Source of the DNA: Triops longicaudatus
Taxonomy: Eukaryota; Arthropoda; Branchiopoda; Notostraca; Triopsidae
Assembly: GCA_022885665.1 (NCBI GenBank)
Contig: JAGQDJ010000019.1
Location: 771,754 to 835,753, forward strand
Direction: 5' to 3'
Length of the DNA stretch: 64,000 nt
Positions 1 to 12,810 of this stretch are shown here, one piece after another. The position numbers and the translations under genes were made by a program. Position 1 is the stretch's first letter; every line of letters starts with the position of its first letter. The notes beneath the pieces were generated by a model. That model had not been told where the DNA came from. It did no database searches and worked only from the letters and a program-made list of their open reading frames with translations.

Positions 1-1494
1 TCTTAGACAGGAGGGTAAAGCTTTGGCGCTGATAATGGAGCAAGATTGTAGATTTGTGTGGCGTCATGCGTTGGGTAATGGGAGGGAAATGTGTTAATGT
101 CGTGCGACAGGTCGGGTTAGTGTGTATACAAGGAAGGTAGACTACAGTGGAGGTAGACAGCAGAGGGAAAAAAAGAGTTAATCCATGGCACACTGCTTCG
201 GGTCCGATTCATTGGCCCGAGCAAAATGCAGCACTACTGTCTGTCTGGCGATTATGTTGTGTGCTCATAGATATTTTCTAACACATCTCGGATGCGAGAA
301 GTAAACAAGAAACTCTTTCCCTTACCCTCCCAGCGCAAGAAAAAATGGTGCTTTTAGCGCATCCATCCATGGAAAAGGTTGTGCGTTAACGTGTTTGGTC
401 GGGGGTGCTTAACATGGGTCGCCGGGGTTAAAGGCAAAAGGACTGATTAAGAGAGGGCGGGGGAAATATTACTTTTTTATGGCCGAGATATATAAACTTG
501 CATTGCAGTTAAAAACAAGCCCTTTGAAATTTGGGAGAAAAGCAACTTAACACCTTTATCCCCGGAAAAAAAAATATTAGAAAAAATTGGGACCTAACAC
601 GTAAAGCTGTCATCAAGAGGTCTACAGGGCAAATTGCAACGATATCCTTACCCTCGGGAAAAAATGAGAAATTAGAGCCTACAGAATTTGGAGGTTTGGG
701 GTTCTTTGCATTCTTAATTTATTTTACCACTCTGGGGTTTTAAGTGTTGGAAAATCATAAAAAGTTTAAGATTGGGGGTTGATAGAATAATGTGCGTATC
801 TTGGCTTTACGAGCAACCATAAAAGGTGTTAAACTTGCGTTAGAATAACGACGTAGCTGGGAGGCCTTCGTAACTGTGTAACTCGGCTCTTTTTCCTTCG
901 GGATCCGTCACACACACGCAAAAATTGTTAAGTATACACTGGGCTAGTTTTGTAAGCTTTATAATTTTTCTTGCGGAACGACACTAAAAGTGAAAAACAC
1001 CTTAGAGCGACAAAGAACAAGTAAATAACTTACATGAAGTGGTGCTAAGCCTAAAGCAGGGCGAAGTTGCGAATGGCCGTGTTCGCTCGACATATCCCAA
1101 CACAGCGGTTGAGCCCAGACAGTGCCATGCAAAATCATGGGAAAATTGGGGAAACGGAAGCTCGGCTAGGATTTTCAGAATATCAAGAAACTCATGTCTG
1201 ACAATAGAAAACAATAAGACACGGATGGGACAAGCTTTTTCGTCCCTGGTTTCTTGTTTCTTTAAAAAAAATGCACTACTTTGAGTAAGTTCGACACGTG
1301 ATTATCCCAAGCGACACTTTTTGAAGTAAACAACGAAGGAAAACACGTTGACAGATTTACAAAGAAAACTAACTAAGGGTTCTTTGTCGGTGCGAAGTGA
1401 TTAAACTCGAGAGGAAGATGCACTACCGGGCACTTGGCTTGTACTTGTGTGTGCAGACGCTCTCCCAACACGGGACAGAGCCCGACAGGACTGC

Positions 1495-1700
1495 AACGAC
1501 GGCTTGCCAAAGCAGCGGCGCCGACGTTGTCGCGCGTCCGCGTCGGCGACGTCGACGTCGACCTCGACACAACCTCTACCACATCACAAAACACTTAGCA
1601 GCTTTTCTCCCCCTCCGTTAGCGTTGTTGATCTTTGTACTGGTTAAGACAGCCTTTTCCAGCCCATAAAAAGGCCCCGGCAAGTCTTATCCAACCATACG
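1495..1700 (+). promoter_or_regulatory. CpG-rich block followed by a TATA-like box
   Basis: About 1500-1570 is rich in CG dinucleotides, including repeated GTCGAC-type hexamers, unlike the flanking DNA. Around 1663-1673 there is CATAAAAAGG, a plausible TATA element on the + strand. No open reading frame of note follows, so if this is a promoter the product is non-coding or the coding exons lie far away. This is inference from composition and one motif. Confidence 0.2.
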
Positions 1701-4700
1701 CAACCGAATCAAACAAGCTTCGCCACAAGCCGAACTCAACAAGGAAAATTCCTTAGCCTTCACTTGTTTAAACACACTAGATATTGCCAACTTCAGTTTC
1801 GAAAGCTTCAGTAATCAAGTTTAAATCTCTACTAGTCACGATTGAAGAAATGTAGAAATATTTCCTCGCGGGACAGAAATGTGCCACTGAACTTTCACTA
1901 ACTTTTAGTTATCTCATAACTCATTAAATTTCTTTTAGGGGAGTTTATTTAAAGAGTTTTCACTGAAAAATTTGTCCGGGTTAGTAAATAAAAAGGAGTT
2001 GAAGTAATTTGGGGAGTAAGTTAGGTATCCTTGCGACACCGGAGGACTTTTGGAGGGTGAGAAAGGCGGAAGGAAGTTATGCCCGTCACCAGCCTGAGCA
2101 CACATAAACGAAACTTACCACATCTCGAAGCATGGTCCCGGTCCCGGTATCGTCCCAGGATCTTGGTGGTGATGAAGGCGAGTGTGGTGGGCTCACGCTC
2201 CCACGACCGCTGCAAGTCCTTCTGGATTGGTCTTCACTCCGACTCATGCGCGCCCAGAGGCGGAGCGAGTCACGCAAGCACTGGCTTCTTGGACTCCGCC
2301 CTGTTTCGCGTTAGACGGGGCAGGGTGATGTTGTGCTATTAACGTCCCCGGTTTTGTCGGTCTCCCGCGTGTTGTGTTTTATATCCACTATAACACGCCT
2401 AACGTTGGCTTGCAAAGACTCGAGATCTTCAAACAGTATTTTATGCGCTATATGACTTCCTTTTTTTCTTCTTCCCCGTGTACGAAGAAGGCAAAGTTCG
2501 GGAAAAAGAACACAACAAGAGATAGCTAAAGGAAAAGGTTTCGAGAGCGGTGGCGATAGTCTTCGCGCGGTGATCCTACTGCTGCAGCTGCACCAAAACC
2601 GGCGGCAGATGAGACATGGGGACCGGGCGGAAAAACTGCGCCAGAAAACTTCCCAAGTAGGCGCTAGTTCTCCTCACTGGCACAGAGACACAACAATTTC
2701 CGATAACCAAACACAAGACAGTTGCCCCGTAAGTGCTTCAACATCAAAATTTACTTTCTTTTTTTAAAAAAAAAAAATAGTTTGATACACTTGTGAGTTG
2801 GGTCTGGACTTGATTCCGCGTTTTTCGGTCGCTCGTTCCCCCCACCGCAGTCAAGCTGGGATTTTTTTACCTTTCAAAAAATAGATGATGTTAGTTTGTG
2901 TGACTACACTGTGCGATTGTACGGATTACATGTCTGGTGCACTTGTTCTGCGCGCAGACCTTGGGAATATAAACGGCAAGAAAAAAAAAGTTACTACGTT
3001 TGAAATTTACAACTAGATAGCTAATAAAACTTTGTTCCAACCTTACCGCGACTGTCTAAAAATGTGTGAAAATTGCGGGTAAAAATACTACATAGAGACT
3101 TTAATTTCTGTGTACTTTTCCTATATTTTTTCTTTTAATGACGAAAAAAAGATATGTTGGAAAAAAACTTTATCTCTTTTACTGAACGTTAACGAGGTCA
3201 CTGCTGTCAACTTGCTACCATATCGCGTGGACATAATTCTGTTGACAACATTAATCCCACAGTGTATAAAGTATAAGTTAGAGAAATGATAAGACACTAT
3301 ACCAAAGCCCAGGGCTCGGATTCGTACTTGGCTGTTGTTGCGAGCTTTATTACCTTCGTTTCGCAAAAGAAAAAGAAGAAAAAAGAAAAATTATGGTACG
3401 CAGTCCCCTCATTTGCTCAAGGGAAAAAAAGAAGGAATTTATGTCGTGAACGTCGCCATGGAATCGAATCTTAGTTTGCATAACAGTGTACGTGGCGATA
3501 ATCTTCTGCCCTAGCACGCGTGGAAGAGGTTATCGTTATGTGACACATACCGTTTTTTAGAGTTCTTTCAAATATGCACTTTGGTACACATAAAATAATT
3601 TTAGTTTTTAATGCACAAAAGGTACGAAAAGTCCTTCTGGATAATTATTTGTAAAGCACGAATAGTTATTATGGATACAATTATTTAAATTCAAAATTAT
3701 TGTAAACTCGGAATGTAAATCCCGAAATTACGAGAGGTGCCGTCAACGGATGGAACTAAATTTTGTAAAAATCATTGCCAATGTTTGATTTTTTCTTATT
3801 GAGGAAGTTTTTATAAACGAGCAATTTAGCTCACTGTAGATAATGTTCTCCGCTGTATAATCGAAACACGTCACACTAGTACGTCAAAAAAAGGAACTAG
3901 GTGACATGAAAAAGAACGGAGCATTAAGTGATAATGTGGTATTAATATTATCGGGGCAGCCGGCCGTTTCTGGTAAGGTCGTCAGTGTTTTTGGTGGACA
4001 TGGTGAACTGGCTAGTGCTCGTTTCTTTTCTTTCTTTTTTTTTTTACTCGGATAGCAAGTTAAGTCATTAGCTTTGATGTCATCATCAGATGATGACTGG
4101 GTGACAAGTGACATGTTCGTCATGCAGATTATTTAGCTAAGGCTCGTGCGTTCCGTTCCGCGTTCTGCATTAATCACTTTCTGTTTTATCCCGAGCCGTT
4201 GGATTCAAGACTTAGCAGAACATAACAGACATCCTGTCTCCGATATTGTACACAACTATCGCGTCTGCCAACGGTGACAATAAACGGAAAAAAGAACACG
4301 GCCCTATTGTGTAAAGTAATAACTTCGGACAGGTGACATTCGTGTTGCGGGGTGGGATTCGTGCCACATTTTGCTACCTTTTTTAAATATCCCTAGTGCG
4401 TATTGCGACGTTTTGTACACAGAGGAGTAGGTGTCAAACTTACTATAGCTTCTCCTTAATTTACTATTCAGAAATTGGGAGCAACAGTGCTGCAACGGTC
4501 ATTTACTGAGGTCATGAATATTCAAGCATTTAGCATGACAGGCACAAAAACAGCACTACAGCACTTCAAACCTCCGGCTCTTTCGATTAAAAAGAGCGTG
4601 CTTTTTTTCGCTTACTCACTCCTAACGTCTTGGCTTACCTAATCACATGTGTAAAACGACCACTTAGAAAAAATCAACACCGAAAGTTTTTTTTTTTCTT

Positions 4701-6513
4701 TTTAACTCTTTGGCATTTTCTCTTAATTTGAAGCACAATTTTGGCATTGGGGTTTACTTTTGCACTATCACGACATTATCCATACCACACACGATTTGAA
4801 AATCTGGCGGGCAAAGTTGAATCGCCAAATCCCCGTCACATTTTAATCCGAATGTTGCTCGATCGTGTTACCAGCACTTTGGTAAAATTGCACAATTGTT
4901 CTTTATTTCCACGAAATATAGCACTACACCCAAGGTTGCATGTATGCGTATGTGTGCTATGAACCAAAAAGTCCTTTTACTGGGTCGCACGGACACCCGA
5001 CGAGTGTCGCTGTGCGTGCGTGTGAGTGTGCGGAATAGAACTGCGTCCGACGCGGGTCCGCGCCTCGTCGCTTCTGGTCGCTAGTCTCCTTGGTCGCTGT
5101 CACGACACACTACACGACTAACAGGAACAGAGCAAAAGCACGGAGACTCGCCCCTGCCGTCCGTCCCCTGTTCCCCCGGCCACCAAAACTTTCCATCCCA
5201 TCCCCTCAGCGGACTCACGTCGTGCTGAGTCGTGACTTTGGATCGGCTGGATATCTGCTGTGCTTTTCACCAAATGGGGAGGAGGAGGATTTTTAAGGAA
5301 GGCCGGTGATGGGTTGCGAGAGGAGATGGGGGTTTGTGTTTTCGGGGGTCCCCATTTTTGTGTGCCTTGGCTTCTTGGCCGAGAGTCTCGGTGTCCATCC
5401 CGTGAGCCTTTTTGGCAGTCCCAAAAGCCCCGAGACTCTTGTGGTCATCAGTCCCGACCGACTAGTTCTGTCTGTTGCCGAGAGGGGCCATCCATCCCCG
5501 GCGTAAAAACTCATTGTCCCTTCAACCCATTTGCCATGGAACCATCCCATGGGTTCCCGACAGTTTTGCTATATAGAAGTAATTTAAGGGTGAAATTTAT
5601 TATTTCTCCCTTTTTCGGGACGCAAGGGACTTTGAGGAGGCGGAGATGAGTTCTTTTTTTGTTCTTTCTTTTTCTTTTTCCAAGGGGGACGCCTTTGACT
5701 CCGACTACGCACAAAGTTAGTCTTACCGTCCCTCAAGACTAATTAGGCTATACTCTTTGAAGAGGATTTGATTAGCTTCGGTGGTACAGTCCATTAAAGC
5801 CGAAAAAGCGCCAAAGCGTACAGTTGGAAATCGGAGTATGATTTTTTTTTTTTCTTTTGGCCTCTCTACAAAGGCTGTTATGGGCAATTTCTGGTAAACC
5901 CATTTTTTATTAGTTAGCTTTGTTGAAATGTGTGGGAAATATAGGTTTGTTGTAAATCCAAGCCAAAAAAAATCCAAAACTTTTTTTTTCAATTAAGAAC
6001 TGATTAAGAGTTATCTTGATGTGTTTCAGAAGTGGAATTTTGGTGTCAATAAAAAGCGAAGCACCAATTCTTATCAGGTGTCAACAGGCTGTAACAAGTA
6101 TTAGGGCAAAATCCAGTGGATATGAGGGTGTGAAAGAGAAGGGTTAAAAAAAGAAGGTGTCATATGACAATGAAAGGGGACAGTTTTCTTGTATAGTCTG
6201 GCGGACAGGTGTGATATTGTTATCGTAGCCAGTTCTGCGCATGGAAGAAGGGGGAGAGTGTGGGGTATGTGTATGTGACACGCCTGCGACGTATGTGAGA
6301 CAAACCATACGGTAGTAAAAGTGTCCCCTTTTGGCACCGCACCCCGTCCCCTTGGCCGAGTGTGCGCAAGGGTTACGTTTTAGAAATTAGGATACGGATC
6401 CATTTTACGTATGGAATACATTCCATGAGACAAGTGTTTTAGTACGCGCCTGCTACATAAATCTGCATTTCTTGAATAAAAATCTTATAATTAATCTCCG
6501 AAAAAAAAATACA

Positions 6514-6619
6514 GTAAACAATGTTTCACTACACAACCTTGCTTGATAACCGGGAATTCTTCAAACGATGATATTATTAAGAATTTTTATAAAAAGTGGT
6601 ACTGTAAACAATGTTGCAC
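6514..6619 (+). repeat. Short direct repeat, 90-bp spacing
   Basis: GTAAACAATGTTTCAC at 6514-6529 recurs as GTAAACAATGTTGCAC at 6604-6619 (15 of 16 identical). It is probably a decayed local duplication in A+T-rich DNA. No function is evident. Confidence 0.4.
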
Positions 6620-8801
6620 ATAAAAAAATTATTATGACGGCATATTAATTTATATTAATGACGGCATTATGTGTCCATTCCTCAGGTACGTTGCTGTTAG
6701 CTTTGCTGCAAAAAGCAGTGAAACCATTGTTCATAAGAATCTGATACAATACGAACGTCAGTTGTGTGTCAGCTGTACCAATTTTCAGTACCACAGGAGT
6801 GGCTCCATCGTTCGAAACGTTTCATGCACAAAACAGTAATTTTCTATTGCGCTAAGTAAGTGCGAAACAAGGAACAGACGTCGTTTTCACATTATTGAAA
6901 TAACAAGGAAAATATACTTTTACAATGACAGTATGCTGCTCTGTCGAAACAACGACAAAGTCCACATTTGGGATATTTATGGATACCGTATATTGGAACC
7001 CTACGTATTCCTAAATAAATGTCACATGCTGTGTTCTTAGGGTACATTGTTGCTAACGTGAAATTTTGTACCTAAGCAGCTCTTCCAATGAAAAACTGCA
7101 TTATTACGTCTTTGTTTAAAATAAGGGCAATTATTTATGAACGCTCTCAGTACATTAAACGAATACATAGAAATAAAAATAACTTACAATATTTTATTAA
7201 AATAATTGAACGTTTGTACCTTAATCGAAGAGTATGTTTTGCTTTTAGTGTAATATTTGATATTGATTACAATAGTTCCCAACAATTAACATTCTTACTA
7301 CTATGCGAAGATGTTTCGTTACTGTCTCGGCGTGCGCAAAGCTCATTGCCGCATACGAAGTTTTCACTAGATAAAAAAGCAAATCACGCGAAAATGGAGA
7401 CAAGTACACATTTTGAATTAAGAGCTTGTTTTTCTTCCATAATGAACGAGAAGCGAAAAAGTAAACCTGTTTTCCATTGATTCATCGTGTTATTACCCTC
7501 AAGTCGCTGGAATGAAAAAAGAACTTCCAGAGACAAAAGAAAAGTTGAGAAAGACAAGGTGAAAGTTTAATTAAGAAAAGGGGGGCCGTGGAATTGGCAA
7601 AGATTTGTGGGTGTTTCTGTTCATTCCTAGCTGGTGTGAAGCTTATAAAGTGTAGTCCTCCCCCTCTGTCCTCCCTCTCTCCCTGCTTCTCCCTCCCTTT
7701 CGCCGTCCTAAACTATTCTTTCCTCTCTACCCCCGTCTTCTGTCTTATCCTCCCCTCCCCCCTAAATTTTAAGAAGGGCGTCTTGGTTCGTCGGTACGTA
7801 CCCATCCCAGGGATGACTGGTGTTAGGTGCATTGTTAATAAGGTAAAGTGAGCCGAGAAAAGGAAGGAATAAAAGTAAGGGCAATTATATGCAAAAGAGG
7901 AAATGAGAAAAGTTGGCCGCTGCTGGAGTTGGTGCTGCCTTTGTCACCTGTCGGTCGGGTTTCTCACTCGGGCACCGCAAAAGGGACCGTCAAAAACTCT
8001 GTGCCGCGTTCTTTTGCCAATTGCCCGCCAGCGAAAACGCCGTCAAAAACTACAATAACACAAGCTTCTCTCCCGGCTCGTTCAACGGCATCGTGATTAC
8101 CCTAATTCATAACTGTGGGCATATTACACCTATATAGACTGCCAGCATACTACCACACAAAAAATAAATTTGTTTTCCACCCAACAGTGCAAAATGACCA
8201 GACCTAGGAAAGAAAAACAAAGAAAAAACAACAACAAAACAGTAGGAAAAACTTAAACCGTGGCCAAAAGGTGCGCTGTAAAAATGGACAGTGGAAAATT
8301 TTCCTTCATGTTTATGCCTAGCTCGACGAAACATGTGAATTCTTGCGGGACGTTGTTGTCATTTTGAGTTAAGAGTAAGGAAATGTTGGCGCGTTGGGAC
8401 GGTCTATAAAGTTTATTGTCGCTAATGTAATTTATAGGTACTAGGGCAGTCAGGGAATAAAGAGAAGTTTGACGAAAGAAAAAAGACATGTTAGAGTGGC
8501 TGCCTGTGTAACTTATCAAGGATCCTTGCTTGACTGATTCCTTGTATGCTGCTTTGCTTCGTACCGTGTGTTCGTGTACCGGAAGAGGTTTGACTAGTGC
8601 CTTGATTAGGCCCCTCTTATTACCCGGCTACGCTGGACCAAGTCTGGGGTCTGGACATTGTCACTTGGCTGATTATCTTGAGCGTGGGATATATGAGGGA
8701 AGTACACACACAACTTTTCTCGGCTTCCCTAAAAGGGACTCATTTTCAAGAAAAAAGGTGTATTGGCAATTGACACGGAAACTTTCGATGGTCTGTGCAC
8801 T

Positions 8802-8869
8802 GTACTATCCCCAAAGTACAGCTAAATGCCTCCGGTGAGGAGGCATAAGTACAGTCTATGGAATAGTAC
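8802..8869. repeat. Imperfect hairpin of pre-miRNA size
   Basis: A perfect 8-bp stem (ATGCCTCC at 8826-8833 with GGAGGCAT at 8839-8846) closes a 5-nt loop. Farther out, GTACTAT (8802-8808) pairs with ATAGTAC (8863-8869), leaving a weakly paired middle. The total is about 68 nt. I do not recognise a known miRNA seed. The size fits a pre-miRNA, but the poor pairing of the central 16 nt argues against efficient Drosha/Dicer processing. Confidence 0.35.
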
Positions 8870-11746
8870 GCGGGGGTAGAAAGGGTCCAAGATTGAGGCT
8901 GACACCTGTGTTAAGCGTCGCTCTCCCGGCAGCGAAAGTTCCGTCTGACTGTGTATGGAGATGACCGTCATCATTCGAGGATCGTCACCTGCGTTTTTCC
9001 AAGTTTACGTGGCTATAACTTCCCCAGAACTCCCCCATAGCAATGTAGTTATGTGGGACCCCAGTATCATTAGCCTTCTTTTTACTTCCCATCCACCCTA
9101 CCATTTGATGGCGCTCAAAGTATAGGACACCAAAGGTGACATGTCCCTTGTTGCTCTTATCGCCCCGAGTCAATTATGGCAACTGTTTTTACCTCCATGC
9201 CACCGGGAATCTCGATGGCGCCGCCTTTTCCAGGTTCGTTCCTGCAACATTCGCCGCGTTGAAATGACGTGACAAACCTGAGGAATTTGAATTAACAATT
9301 TTCTGGGACGATTCGCTTTGTTATTCCCATTTTAATGCATAAGGCGAGACATTTAACGAGATAATTATGATTTTGAAAAATTCTCTAAATGAAAGGAATT
9401 TTTAGAAAGATTTTAGTTGTACTTTCTATTTCTCTTATTTTTGTTCTTTTTTGTTTTTATTTATTTATGTAGGCAAATTTTGTGCGTTTTCCATATTTCG
9501 ATTTTTTATTACCTTCTTCATTTTTTATATTTTTAAGGCGTGCTTTTTCTACAAGGACATTGCTTTTTAAGTAAAAGGTTGGTTTTTGCTATTTTAGGAG
9601 GTGAAAGATGTCTCTTTGAGTGGAACATCGTCTAGCTCTTTTGTTGTGCAGAATGAAGGGCCGATTTGCCCACCTTCTTTGCGGTCATAATGTGCAAATG
9701 GTAGCAATTACTGTTTTCAAAAGTCCGTAGTCTGCTTATGTCGTTGCAGTTATGGTCGGGGAACTCGAAGCATGGCCGATTTGGTCTTTTGCGCTCGAAT
9801 TTTTGCCTGCCCTAAAAATTGTCGCTTTTTTATATAAGTGCGCTGGCATTAGCCTGAGTCCCCGCATTATTACAAGTATAGCCAGGAGAGCAAGAGTGAG
9901 AGACAGAAAGGCAATTTGGGAGTGCACATCACACACCAGGACTTAACTAGTTACATGGCGGGAGGACAGGAAGCACGACAAAACGATTTATTCTTGACTC
10001 AGCTTTGCGTGCTGTTGCTCATTGCATGTAACTGGCAGATGACAATTTACAATCCCCATTTTTCCTTGCTGGAGTTAAGAGTTAAGTGGGCTGGAAATTC
10101 CACGCACATAAACCTTGACTTATGTCCTGTTACCTGTCTCCTGTTCAAAGAGTTTTTGTTTTTGGTCTTCAGTACTAGCAAAACGAGTTTCACACCTTTT
10201 TCGCACATTCCATTCTCTCATTAGCTTCAGTACGGTGTGAACGCGCCTACACTAAACGTTGATCTTCACTTTTCGCCTGAAAACAGTTTTACGTGCAGTA
10301 TTGTCCGAACATACTCTGATTATACTCTATATCATTACTGGTATTAAATCTTCAAGCCCATTTAGATACGGAACTGTTCGATATTCTATTGTGTTATATG
10401 AATCTAAAATCCTATAAAACATCTTCGTTTTGAACGTCAAAGCCCCCTTGTGGGCACTGTATCATAGGTAACATGGTAGGCCTACTGTTAAGAACGATCA
10501 CGTTTCTGGTGCATGCTAGAATTCCCATGTCGGTGTCTAAGTGTCTTTAGTGTATCGTACTGTCTAAACGCGTGTGATTGAAGTTACACTTCATTGTTGA
10601 ACTTCAGGCACCTTCATATACAGTTCTGTGGCACTTTCCATAGGCCTACTATGTACACCTGCTTAAATTCATGTTTATTTATAATTGGTGCCCAATGTAC
10701 ATTTAAGTGTTAAAATAAAAGTACTTCGGTGCTGTTTTTGTGAGCATGCGTCTCTTAAACCCACATTCGTTTAATCGATGAATAGATCTCTTGTACAATC
10801 TCTGTTCCATTTTAACATCTAACTACTTCCAGATACATAATTGTAAAAAAAAGCATTGCGCCGTTTGAAGACACCTTAAGTTCATATATTTTCGTCAGTG
10901 TCCCTTTGAATTACTTTACGAACTTAAGAAAGGTGTATTCGATACTTTGTATACGACCGTGCCTTAGTTAGAGAAATATATCGTTATTACCATCCAGGGA
11001 TCTTTACGAAAGGTACAGCTCAGTAAGTGCATAGGTATAATGCATACTGTAATTACTGTAATTGTACATCTGTCTCATGTACATTTTACATAAATTGTTG
11101 TGTCTTCAGACTATATTTGAGTACTTTCGCTACCGTACCGTGTGACTGCGGCTTGACTATACTCGTACATTTCATTGTAGGCGTCCAAGCACCTAAGTGT
11201 ATAAAACAAAGCACCCATTAATCCCGGCCTGCCAGGCCCAGGACACAAACAGAGATACTCGAAAAGACGAGCTAGAAAAACCTACAGGGAAGTATGTATA
11301 GTACAAGTAGGGGAGAAAACAAGGCAGGCAAGCTGGGCAACAAAAGAGAGGGTTAATTGAGGGTGACATGTCCATGGATCATATTAGACAATACCGACAG
11401 TGGCAAAACTAAAGGGGAAAAGGAGTTAAGGGTTGGGGTGGGTGGAAATGATGCAATCCCGCATGTCGACCCCATCCAACATCACCAGCCGGCGACACTA
11501 ATACTTTGCTTGTTTTTCCTCCTCTCCCTTCACCCTTCCTTAGGGGTTAGAGACAGAAATTGCGTCCAGGGCAAGTTTTTGTCTTGTGTGTCTGTGTATT
11601 GCGAATACCGAGAGAAAAATACGAGCAAGTTGGGATCCATGGTGGCTTGGGTTAGCTCTCTTTACCCTCACTTACCACCAAACCGACAAAGCCTCAGATG
11701 TCCCATTGTTGTATTGTAGTTACAAGGGCTAGAAATCATGACCTGT

Positions 11747-11879
11747 CATGGCGTAATGGACTCCTTGGGTCAAACTAGCTGGACAGCCACTTTGTCAAGC
11801 CAGCGCCCGCGTTATAGCTGTCCCCAGGGATGAAGGCTTGCGGCGGATCCTGCTTGAGTCAGGAATTGATTACGCCACG
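11747..11879. repeat. 133-bp element bounded by inverted repeats
   Basis: CATGGCGTAAT (11747-11757) is the inverted complement of ATTACGCCACG (11869-11879) except for one mismatch. Just inside, GACTC pairs with GAGTC. Within the loop, GGACAGC opposes GCTGTCC, so the block can fold as a branched structure. It is more G+C-rich than its surroundings. It could be a small MITE or a structured RNA. I do not recognise a family and see no clear target-site duplication. Confidence 0.35.
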
Positions 11880-12792
11880 ATTTTGATAGACTCATAACGA
11901 AAGGTTAGAGTAGTGGCGGTGTGCTTTAATTCGTTCCCAAAAAGTCTCTAACCAAGAAATTTTTAGACACTTTCATCTCGGGGAACACATCACAGCGTTT
12001 TGCTGTGGTGCAAAGCAGAACGTAACACAAAGCTGTCAACTCGGTGAGAAATGGGTCGGGAATGGCTTTTTAATAACAATTTTTGGGGCTTTTCTCTTTT
12101 CCAAGGTCCATTGGAATAGGTGATTGGAATTGTGATAGAATGTTGGCTGGTAGTTTTGGTCGATGCGTAATTATGGGATCGAGTCTATATAAAAAAAAGT
12201 TCCTTAAGGTCACGTGTGTTTGTGTATTGGTTCAGTGAAGGCTTTCTAGGGGACGGTAATAATGACGCACCACTGGAAAAGGATTTTGGGATAGATTTCG
12301 ATGCGGTTGCTTTTGCAAATTTTGCATTTAAACCAGTTTGAGGAGTAATGTTGAGCTTAATTCAATCTTGAAAAAGAAATCTTTTAACTTTTTTGAAAGT
12401 TACAGAAATCGGATGACTCGGGATGATGGAAGATTAGGACAAAAAAGTTGTAGGTGAAGAGTGAAAAGCTCAGCGGGGACTATAGTTGCCCAATTCCGTT
12501 CTGCCGCGTAACGAATGTTATAGGTGGTAATTACACGACAACGACAAACCTCCTGCCGATCCAAAGGGACACGTTTGTTGCTCAAGTCCAAAGCGACAAA
12601 AAACTTTTTCCGGGAGTCCTTGTGCCACAAGACAACAAAAGGCTTCATATTCACCTTAAATCCTTTCTTCTTCTTTTTTTTTCTCCTAGTTTCTTCAGAA
12701 GGACAGAGTTATTCTAAATAGTATGCAAATCAGTAGAACAAACGACACTCCCTTTTCCATTTGCGTCCTTTTGGTTAAGGGCCCTGAAACGA

Positions 12793-12810
12793 CTACTACT
12801 ATAGTAGTAG
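12793..12810. repeat. 18-bp perfect palindrome
   Basis: CTACTACTATAGTAGTAG reads the same on both strands. It lies in a short (CTA)/(TAG) stretch followed by a purine-rich tract. It may be a microsatellite by-product or a cruciform-prone site. Confidence 0.5.

Noticed and set aside
5260..5649. 129-codon frame on the + strand with overlapping frames on both strands
   Set aside because: Several overlapping frames are open at once and none resembles a known protein, as expected where stop codons are rare by composition.
7088..7480. 130-codon ATG frame on the + strand
   Set aside because: Low-complexity Ile/Asn/Lys-rich start in A+T-rich DNA, no domain, and no splice or promoter context beyond chance.
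9916..10224. 102-codon frame downstream of a TATATAAG motif, with a hydrophobic segment that could be a signal peptide
   Set aside because: No family match, and the ATG context and TATA spacing are not convincing.
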